This document shows positions 1 through 4,484 of a DNA stretch of 5,257 nucleotides, piece by piece. This DNA is from Flavobacteriales bacterium (GTDB taxonomy: Bacteria > Bacteroidota > Bacteroidia > Flavobacteriales_D > Sanyastnellaceae). A program made the position numbers and the translations under genes. Location of the stretch: positions 1-5,257 of the forward strand of contig JAIYCK010000282.1 of assembly GCA_027488055.1 (NCBI GenBank), written 5' to 3'. Each line of letters starts with the position of its first letter. Position 1 is the stretch's first letter. Under the pieces are notes generated by a model. The model was not told the DNA's origin, did no database searches, and was given only the letters and a program-made list of their open reading frames with translations.

Positions 1-206
1 AAGAGGCACAAACAGGGGATTATGCTTTTTTTTACAATGCAGAAGGAAGGATCACGCATGTTGGAATGATCATACGCCAAGAAGATGAACTGAAGATCAT
101 ACACGCAAGTGGTCATGTCAGACTCGATTTGCTTGATCAAGAAGGCATATTCAAAGCCGACACCAAAACCTATTCTCATGCATTGAGAATAATCAAACGA
201 TTTTAA
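1..206 (+). CDS. NlpC/P60 family cell-wall peptidase, C-terminal fragment
   Basis: This is the tail of a gene that enters from the left edge. The frame begins at base 3 and ends at the TAA at 204-206, giving 67 visible residues. The start reads EAQTGDYAFFYN, which matches the 'GDLxFF' strand of NlpC/P60 (peptidase family C40) domains. It is followed by ITHVGM, carrying the catalytic His, and by IIHASGHVRLD, whose His matches the third catalytic residue of Spr-like enzymes. The catalytic Cys lies upstream, outside the window. Family members cleave peptidoglycan stem peptides, usually the gamma-D-Glu to diamino-acid bond, in the periplasm or outside the cell. The stop is 17 bases before the start of the C1 peptidase gene on the same strand, so the two may share a transcript. 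The family call is firm from the motif order. Exact substrate and any N-terminal SH3 or signal region cannot be seen. Confidence 0.85.
   Translation, partial: EAQTGDYAFFYNAEGRITHVGMIIRQEDELKIIHASGHVRLDLLDQEGIFKADTKTYSHALRIIKRF
171..191. repeat. Inverted repeat at the end of the NlpC/P60 gene
   Basis: The arms TATTCTCA (171-178) and TGAGAATA (184-191) are perfect reverse complements around a 5-base spacer, TGCAT. The repeat lies inside the last codons of the NlpC/P60 gene, 32 bases before the C1 peptidase ATG. It is followed by the T-rich run TTTTAATTTTAT at 201-212. It could be an operator, a weak AT-rich terminator or attenuator between the two peptidase genes, or chance. The stem is AT-rich, so it would be weak as RNA. 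Confidence 0.4.
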
Positions 207-211
207 TTTTA
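182..211 (+). promoter_or_regulatory. Weak candidate Bacteroidota-type promoter for the C1 peptidase gene
   Basis: ATTG at 182-185, an 18-base spacer, and TAATTTTA at 204-211 resemble the Bacteroidota pattern TTTG / TAnnTTTG. Three of four bases match in the first box and five of six fixed positions in the second. Transcription would start only a few bases before the ATG at 224. The second box includes the stop codon of the upstream gene, and T-rich sequence gives such matches by chance, so this is only a suggestion. Read-through from the NlpC/P60 gene is the alternative. Confidence 0.2.
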
Positions 212-223
212 TACGAAACAAAG

Positions 224-1780
224 ATGCCAATACGAATCAGACCAGATGACAACCAAGGGAATTACTCGCCTCGCTCTGGTGGTGGAGGCGGTGGAGGAAT
301 TGGCGGTGGAGGTCTACTTGCCTTTTTACCGCTCCTTTTACGTCTATTTGGTCGCAATCCTAAATTACTACTTCTTATCGCCATCATCGCGGGTGGATAT
401 ATACTCTTCACAAAAGGATGTGGAGGCGGCTCCGAAAGTCAATCTCAGGAATTGTCTTTGGCAACAGGTGCCGAATTCGATAAAGTCAAATATGCAGCCA
501 CTGAAATTTATGAGCCACTAGCCAACAACAAAAGCAATCCACTACCTGAGAGCATTAGTCTATTGAAATATGCTCCAACCCGCGGGAATCAGGGCCAGCA
601 AGGCTCCTGTGTGGCTTGGGCCTCTGCATACGCCGCACGCAGCATTATGCAAGCGCGCGCAACAGGTCAAGATCCCAATTCCCTTATCTTCTCCCCTTCC
701 TTCTTGTATAACCAAATAGCTCTGGACGGTTGTCAAGGCAGTTATTTACCCGAAGCACTGAAGGTGATGGAAAACAAAGGACTGGCAAGTATCAAAGACA
801 TGCCCTATTCCGATGATGATTGCAGTTCACGACCCAATCAATATCAATTGCAGTCAGCTTCTCAATATAAAATTGAAGGCTACCAGAGGCTCACAGGAGG
901 GCGCCAAGGTGAAGATGCAAACGCCGTGAATATGCTTGCGATGAAACAAAATTTGGCCAAAGGTGCACCCGTCGTTATTGGAATGATGGTAGGTGGAAGT
1001 TTTATGCAAAGCATGATGGGTAAAGATACTTGGAAACCCTCTCAAGAAGATTATGACATGAGAGAATTTGGGGGGCATGCCATGTGTGTCATTGGATATG
1101 ATGATTACAAATTTGCGCGCAACATGGGTGGGTTTCAGATCATGAATTCGTGGGGCAGTGAGTGGGGTAAAAATGGAGTGGCTTGGGTGAGTTACGATGA
1201 CTTTGAACATTTTACCAAGGAAGCTTACGGAATCTATCCTATGGCCGATGCGTCTGCTCCACAAACCAACCAATTGCAAGCACAAATTGCTGTCGTTCTC
1301 AACGATAATGCCGAGCGTGTTAACCTCATTCAGAAAGACGCCTACAATTTCGCTACCACAGCCACCATGAAAAAGGGCGCCGACTTTAAATTGGAAATCG
1401 TGAATAATATTGCGTGTTATGCCTATATTTTTGGAATGGAAACTGACGGCACATCGTATACGTTATTTCCATATACTGCCAAGCACTCCCCTTACTTTGG
1501 TATTACCGGGAGCAGATTGTTTCCACGTGACCATAGCTTCTTTGCAGATGATGTGGGTACAACGGATTATTTTGCAATTGTCTTGTCGGCTGAACCTTTG
1601 GATTACGATGCTTTTGTGCAAAAACTCACTGCCGCTCAGGGCAACACCTACGCGAATAAACTTCTTTCGGTTTTGGGGCCTTCCAACGCAGGATTTACCC
1701 TTGGATCGAACGCAATTTCTATACAAACCACACTCTCTCCTTCAACCATCATCGGATGTGTGGTAGAAGTCAAAAAGTAG
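224..1780 (+). CDS. Membrane-anchored C1 (papain-fold) cysteine peptidase with DUF4384-like C-terminal domain
   Basis: This 518-residue protein has four parts. Residues 1-45 are basic and Gly-rich, with 11 Gly in positions 19-30. A hydrophobic stretch at 31-42 and a likely transmembrane helix at about 46-62 follow. Residues about 115-340 form a papain-type domain: oxyanion Gln123 in GNQGQQGSC, nucleophile Cys129, His285 in GGHAMCVIGYDD and Asn308 in MNSWGSEWG. The complete catalytic set suggests an active peptidase. Residues about 350-518 resemble DUF4384 (ACYAYIFGMETDG, then TLFPY and LFPRDHSFF). Basic residues before the helix predict the N-terminus inside and the catalytic domain in the periplasm. 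Only about 55 residues separate helix and domain, and I see no ERFNIN-type propeptide. C66 does not sit in a good lipobox. The ATG at 224 has no clear Shine-Dalgarno, as is usual in Bacteroidota, and it puts the basic N-terminus before the helix. Substrate is unknown; the neighbouring NlpC/P60 gene hints at an envelope role. Confidence 0.9.
   Translation: MPIRIRPDDNQGNYSPRSGGGGGGGIGGGGLLAFLPLLLRLFGRNPKLLLLIAIIAGGYILFTKGCGGGSESQSQELSLATGAEFDKVKYAATEIYEPLANNKSNPLPESISLLKYAPTRGNQGQQGSCVAWASAYAARSIMQARATGQDPNSLIFSPSFLYNQIALDGCQGSYLPEALKVMENKGLASIKDMPYSDDDCSSRPNQYQLQSASQYKIEGYQRLTGGRQGEDANAVNMLAMKQNLAKGAPVVIGMMVGGSFMQSMMGKDTWKPSQEDYDMREFGGHAMCVIGYDDYKFARNMGGFQIMNSWGSEWGKNGVAWVSYDDFEHFTKEAYGIYPMADASAPQTNQLQAQIAVVLNDNAERVNLIQKDAYNFATTATMKKGADFKLEIVNNIACYAYIFGMETDGTSYTLFPYTAKHSPYFGITGSRLFPRDHSFFADDVGTTDYFAIVLSAEPLDYDAFVQKLTAAQGNTYANKLLSVLGPSNAGFTLGSNAISIQTTLSPSTIIGCVVEVKK
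278..313 (+). repeat. Gly-codon low-complexity tract with an 11-base direct repeat
   Basis: The tract encodes GGGGGGGIGGGG (residues 19-30 of the C1 peptidase). GGCGGTGGAGG occurs at 287-297 and again at 302-312, exactly 15 bases apart, so expansion or loss would be in frame by five codons. It probably gives a flexible cytoplasmic stretch before the membrane segment, with a length that may vary between strains by replication slippage. Confidence 0.7.
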
Positions 1781-1788
1781 AACGTTGT

Positions 1789-1802
1789 TTCAATGCATTG
1801 AA
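1789..1802. repeat. 14-bp perfect palindrome after the C1 peptidase stop
   Basis: TTCAATGCATTGAA is its own reverse complement and begins 9 bases after the TAG at 1778-1780. It shares the 9-mer ATGCATTGA with the inverted repeat at 171-191, so the C1 peptidase gene is flanked by related dyads. It may be a protein-binding site, or a small hairpin (5-bp stem, TGCA loop) preceding the main terminator. Role unknown. Confidence 0.5.
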
Positions 1803-1847
1803 CGCTTAAACAATCGTCATGAAAATCGAATTTCAAAAACAATCCAA

Positions 1848-1883
1848 TATCACAAGGGCCACTATGCAGTGGCCCTTGTGATA
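1848..1883. terminator. Bidirectional terminator hairpin between convergent genes
   Basis: The left arm TATCACAAGGGCCACT (1848-1863), the loop ATGC and the right arm AGTGGCCCTTGTGATA (1868-1883) form a perfect 16-bp stem with a GC-rich centre. It sits midway between the stop of the + strand peptidase (1780) and the stop of the - strand SRPBCC gene (1909). On the - strand a T5 run (1839-1835) follows the stem after about 8 bases. On the + strand the trailing sequence is AT-rich, with a later TTTT. The position and perfect pairing strongly support a shared terminator, though the U-tracts are not adjacent to the stem. Confidence 0.85.
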
Positions 1884-1908
1884 AGATAATAATGCTTTTG
1901 TCATCCGA

Positions 1909-2925
1909 TTAGTTGATCGGAACAATCAACCATGTAGCCACCTGTGACATGTCCTTACCTGTTGGATCATCCACATAAACTTCATAACCGCTCCAACGCA
2001 CCATGTGATTTTTGCCGACTTGTAGCATCAATGATTGCCAAACTTCGGCTGTTTGATCATATGCACCATAATAGACATGTTTGATCGCTTTTCCCGCAGG
2101 AATTTTCCCTACAGTAATGCCTGGAGCGACCCTCATTTCAGCGGCTACTGGCAAGGCGATTTCTAAATCCATTTCACCTGTGGCTGGATCATAATGATGA
2201 CCAATGGAGAAAGGTGCACCGGTCATTTTATCCATACCTCCTATGTAGTCGCCTAACTCCTTGTATGCGCTTTCAAACAAGGCACTATCCACTTTGGACT
2301 CATGGATGCGACTCCATCTTTTACCCACATAATGGATATCGTCAATAGTAATTTCTTCCATCACTAATTCTTTCGAAATCTTTTTGGGCTTTGCTTCCAC
2401 TATTTTTTTCAATGCTGCCAAGCCGCTTTCATAATCTTGTTCGACGGATTTCTGCGCACCCATCAATAACATTAAACCGCGAAACATAAAGGGAATTTCA
2501 GAGCCATCCATGGTCCATGTGGCCTTGCAACCTTCGCCTTCAGGTTCAAGAATATATTCCGAGTAAGTGATTGCATCCTCACCCCAATCGGCAAATTTCA
2601 ATGACGATTTGATACGTCTTAGATTATCCACCTCAATAATTTCTTGCGTGCCATTGCCCATTTCCGTGCTCGTCCATGCGTTTTTATGACCTACAGCGCC
2701 TGCTTCTCCGGCATACGTATTGACCATCGAAGTGTCATATTGATGCCAAGGGCTCCAAGCTTCCCAATTTTTGAAATTGGCCAACTCGCTCCAAATCATA
2801 TCCGCCGAGGCGTTTATACTGAGTGATTTTTTGACTTCGAATTTTTTAGGACCGATCGTGCACGCCACTATGTACAAAATAACAATGGCCAAGAGTCCGA
2901 AGAGGGTATACTTTACAAATTTCAT
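1909..2925 (-). CDS. Membrane-anchored SRPBCC-domain protein with C-terminal GyrI-like (effector-binding) domain
   Basis: This is a 338-residue protein. Residues 1-5 (MKFVK) are basic and about 6-22 form a hydrophobic helix, with the soluble part likely periplasmic. I19-V20-A21-C22 also fits a loose lipobox, so a lipoprotein is possible. Residues about 30-178 match the SRPBCC/polyketide-cyclase-like fold: KKSLSINASADMIW, then NFKNWEAWSPWH. Residues about 188-338 match the GyrI-like/AraC effector-binding fold, ending GYEVYVDDP...VATWLIVPIN. Both folds bind hydrophobic or small ligands, but no ligand or enzyme activity can be read here. The open frame runs upstream to an ATG at 3075, but the added 50 residues are not signal-like and would start upstream of the promoter candidate. 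The start at 2925 gives the usual basic-plus-hydrophobic N-terminus. No Shine-Dalgarno is seen. It is convergent with the C1 peptidase gene and divergent from the ureohydrolase. Confidence 0.88.
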   Translation of the reverse strand: MKFVKYTLFGLLAIVILYIVACTIGPKKFEVKKSLSINASADMIWSELANFKNWEAWSPWHQYDTSMVNTYAGEAGAVGHKNAWTSTEMGNGTQEIIEVDNLRRIKSSLKFADWGEDAITYSEYILEPEGEGCKATWTMDGSEIPFMFRGLMLLMGAQKSVEQDYESGLAALKKIVEAKPKKISKELVMEEITIDDIHYVGKRWSRIHESKVDSALFESAYKELGDYIGGMDKMTGAPFSIGHHYDPATGEMDLEIALPVAAEMRVAPGITVGKIPAGKAIKHVYYGAYDQTAEVWQSLMLQVGKNHMVRWSGYEVYVDDPTGKDMSQVATWLIVPIN

Positions 2926-2944
2926 GGGTAAGGGTCTATTGTTT

Positions 2945-2967
2945 AGGATGCAATAGTATTGCATTCT
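2945..2967. promoter_or_regulatory. Dyad-symmetric candidate operator upstream of the SRPBCC gene
   Basis: ATGCAATA (2948-2955) and TATTGCAT (2957-2964) are perfect reverse complements around a single G. The symmetry continues to 11-base arms (2945-2955 and 2957-2967) with one mismatch at 2947/2965. It lies 20 bases upstream of the SRPBCC start and covers the candidate -7 box, where a repressor would block transcription. The regulator is not identified. A small hairpin or chance remains possible. Confidence 0.5.
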
Positions 2968-2981
2968 TAACTCGGAACAAA
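2951..2981 (-). promoter_or_regulatory. Candidate Bacteroidota promoter for the SRPBCC gene
   Basis: On the - strand, TTTG (2981-2978), a 19-base spacer and TACTATTG (2958-2951) match the Bacteroidota consensus TTTG / TAnnTTTG. All four bases match in the first box and five of six fixed positions in the second. Spacing is within the known range. Transcription would start near 2945, giving a leader of about 20 bases before the ATG at 2925, which also supports that start over 3075. Confidence 0.5.
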
Positions 2982-3118
2982 ACATCCTGAACGGAAACCA
3001 AATTGCAAACTTTGAATTTAACATACCGTTCTGATTAAACACAAGACATTGAAAATGTAAGTTATATAAATTCAATACATGTGAACGATCGAAGACAAGC
3101 GCACCTTCGAGACGGATA

Positions 3119-3148
3119 TTTAGATGCTGCCACTCTTGTATACTTATG
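3119..3148 (+). promoter_or_regulatory. Weak candidate promoter for the ureohydrolase gene
   Basis: TTTA (3119-3122), an 18-base spacer and TACTTATG (3141-3148) resemble TTTG / TAnnTTTG, with three of four and five of six matches. The expected transcription start near 3155 would leave about 50 bases before the ATG at 3208. A second, poorer pair (TTG at 3136, TACAGTCT at 3159-3166) is nearby. The rest of the 2926-3207 gap holds only short inverted repeats, such as TCGAAG/CTTCGA (3089-3110) and ACATT/AATGT (3046-3058). Confidence 0.25.
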
Positions 3149-3207
3149 ATCGATTAAATACAGTCTAAAGTGTTGCCCTAATGAAATTTTGGAGGCATCT
3201 TCGCGCC

Positions 3208-4248
3208 ATGACAAAAGACGAAAAAATCAAGCATTTCGACCCTAGCGCTGCTGGATTGAAAGATGCCAATGTATATGGTTTGCCTTTTACCACCGAAGAA
3301 GCAGATATCGTTTTAGTGGCTGCTCCTTGGGAGGTCACGACTAGCTACGGCGAAGGCACCTCTGATGGACCAGCACATATATTGGAAGCTAGTTTTCAAG
3401 TGGATCTATATCATCCTGAATTCCCAGAACTATGGAAAAAAGGGATTGCCATGGATGAAATCGATGAGCAAATGTTGCTTCGCAGCGCTGATCTTAAAAT
3501 TCAGGCTGGTTCGCTCATTGAAAAAATCGAAGACGGTGTTGACCTCGCCAAAGATGCAGATGCGCAAGTTGCTTTGAAAACTATCAATGACGCATGCGAA
3601 TCAATGAATCAAGAGGTCGAAACAAAGGTCAGCAAATGGCTCGATAGCGGCAAAAAAGTAGGTCTCATTGGTGGTGATCACAGCACACCGCTCGGTTATT
3701 TTCGCGCACAGTCAAAACGTCACAGCGATTTCGGTATTCTGCACATCGATGCGCATTATGACTTGCGTATTGCATATGAAGGCTTCACCTATTCGCATGC
3801 GAGCATCATGTACAACGCCCTTCAGCTGCCTCAAGTTTCTAAAATAGTTTCCGTGGGTATCCGCGACTATTGCTTGCAAGAAGTAGAGGTAGCTGCGCAG
3901 TCCAACGGCCGAGTTGCAACTTTCTTCAACTCCGCTATTCAACGAGATCGATTTTTAGGAAAAACTTGGAAACAACAATGCGATGAGATCATTACTGCAT
4001 TGCCTCAAAAGGTGCATATCAGTTTCGACATCGATGGGCTGGATCCCACTTTGTGCCCCAACACCGGAACCCCCGTTCCAGGTGGATTGTGGTTCGATGA
4101 GGCGACCTATTTATTGAGTCAATTAAAGGCTTCTGGAAAAGAAATCATCGGTTTTGATTTGGTAGAAGTCGCGCCAGGTCAAGATGATTGGAACGGAAAT
4201 GTAGGCGCACGTTTACTTTTCCATTTATGTGGTGTTTTGGCTCAATAA
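3208..4248 (+). CDS. Ureohydrolase (arginase/agmatinase family), agmatinase-like
   Basis: This 346-residue enzyme belongs to the binuclear-manganese ureohydrolase superfamily, which hydrolyses guanidino compounds (agmatine, arginine, guanidinobutyrate) to urea, or formimidoylglutamate to formamide, in the cytoplasm. The metal ligands are all visible: His158 in GGDHS, Asp181, His183 and Asp185 in DAHYDLR, and Asp274 and Asp276 in SFDIDGLDP. Glu320 in FDLVEVAPGQD matches the conserved active-site Glu, and TYSHAS (His197) lies where substrate-side residues are expected. It is longer than a typical agmatinase of about 300 residues; residues about 75-145 carry an extra, largely helical, charged region, as I recall for Bacteroidota 'agmatinase family' proteins. 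The start at 3208 (MTKDEKIKHFDP) matches that family's N-terminus and follows a GGAGG at 3191-3195, 12 bases away, somewhat far. An in-frame ATG at 3181 would add nine residues (MKFWRHLRA). Substrate is not determined by sequence here, so no gene symbol is given. Confidence 0.9.
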   Translation: MTKDEKIKHFDPSAAGLKDANVYGLPFTTEEADIVLVAAPWEVTTSYGEGTSDGPAHILEASFQVDLYHPEFPELWKKGIAMDEIDEQMLLRSADLKIQAGSLIEKIEDGVDLAKDADAQVALKTINDACESMNQEVETKVSKWLDSGKKVGLIGGDHSTPLGYFRAQSKRHSDFGILHIDAHYDLRIAYEGFTYSHASIMYNALQLPQVSKIVSVGIRDYCLQEVEVAAQSNGRVATFFNSAIQRDRFLGKTWKQQCDEIITALPQKVHISFDIDGLDPTLCPNTGTPVPGGLWFDEATYLLSQLKASGKEIIGFDLVEVAPGQDDWNGNVGARLLFHLCGVLAQ

Positions 4249-4266
4249 TTCTTCTTCATTTATTTG
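4236..4266 (+). promoter_or_regulatory. Weak candidate promoter for the FAD-oxidase gene
   Basis: TTTG (4236-4239), a 19-base spacer and TTTATTTG (4259-4266) fit TTTG / TAnnTTTG with four of four and five of six matches. The first box overlaps the end of the ureohydrolase gene. Transcription from here would give a leader of about 210 bases containing the two hairpins described below. A competing box, TCACTTTG (4432-4439), has a TTTG 24 bases upstream (4404-4407) and would give a short leader. Confidence 0.25.
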
Positions 4267-4333
4267 TCCTCGCCAAGGAATGGGCAGTTACATCCTGAAG
4301 GCCTTTTTCAAAGTGTGAACGATTTACGTGTAA

Positions 4334-4349
4334 TACTTTTCGGAAAGTA
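4334..4349 (+). other. Small hairpin in the ureohydrolase-oxidase gap
   Basis: TACTTT (4334-4339) and AAAGTA (4344-4349) pair around the loop TCGG. No T-run follows, so it does not look like an intrinsic terminator, although it is the first perfect stem after the ureohydrolase stop at 4248. It may belong to the structured leader of the next gene or be chance. Confidence 0.3.
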
Positions 4350-4428
4350 GCAGGTAACAGCCTATGGACTCAATTGCACCCAGTTGATCTAAAATCACAG
4401 CGCTTTGTTTATACATAACGGAAATCAA

Positions 4429-4453
4429 GTGTCACTTTGGACAGCAAAGACAC
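4429..4453 (+). other. Bulged hairpin upstream of the FAD-oxidase start
   Basis: GTGT (4429-4432) pairs with ACAC (4450-4453), and CTTTG (4435-4439) with CAAAG (4445-4449), around the loop GACAG. A two-base bulge (CA) sits on the left side, so the stem has nine pairs. It ends 31 bases before the ATG at 4485. It could shape translation initiation or RNA stability, or act as a DNA dyad for a regulator. I do not recognise it as a known riboswitch. Apart from this, the smaller stem and the promoter candidates, the gap 4249-4484 shows nothing coding. Confidence 0.4.
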
Positions 4454-4484
4454 CATCTTCGTGCAGCTCAAAACAATAGCAGCT

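Noticed and set aside
411..430. Lipobox at C66 of the C1 peptidase (FTKGC)
   Set aside because: Residues at -3 and -2 (T, K) do not fit a lipobox, and the N-terminal region before the helix is far too long for a lipoprotein signal peptide.
854..1285. A 143-codon open frame on the - strand inside the C1 peptidase gene
   Set aside because: It overlaps the conserved catalytic domain coded on the other strand and its translation has no recognisable domain; a shadow frame.
1410..1766. A 118-codon + strand frame and an overlapping - strand frame over the C-terminal part of the C1 peptidase
   Set aside because: Both lie wholly inside the DUF4384-like coding region and look like compositional by-products.
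2926..3075. Upstream extension of the SRPBCC gene by 50 codons to an ATG at 3075
   Set aside because: The added sequence is not signal-like or recognisable, it would bury the basic-plus-hydrophobic N-terminus inside the protein, and the best promoter candidate lies within it.
3712..3942. A 76-codon - strand frame inside the ureohydrolase gene
   Set aside because: It runs antisense to the metal-binding motifs of a well-supported gene and has no family resemblance.
4298..4305. AAGGCCTT palindrome followed by T residues after the ureohydrolase gene, as an intrinsic terminator
   Set aside because: The palindrome has no loop, so it cannot form a useful RNA hairpin; no convincing terminator was found for the ureohydrolase.
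4280..4318. A 12-codon mini-ORF (ATG at 4280, TGA at 4316-4318) after AAGG in the gap before the oxidase
   Set aside because: Too short to support; no run of regulatory codons typical of an attenuation leader and no terminator directly after it.
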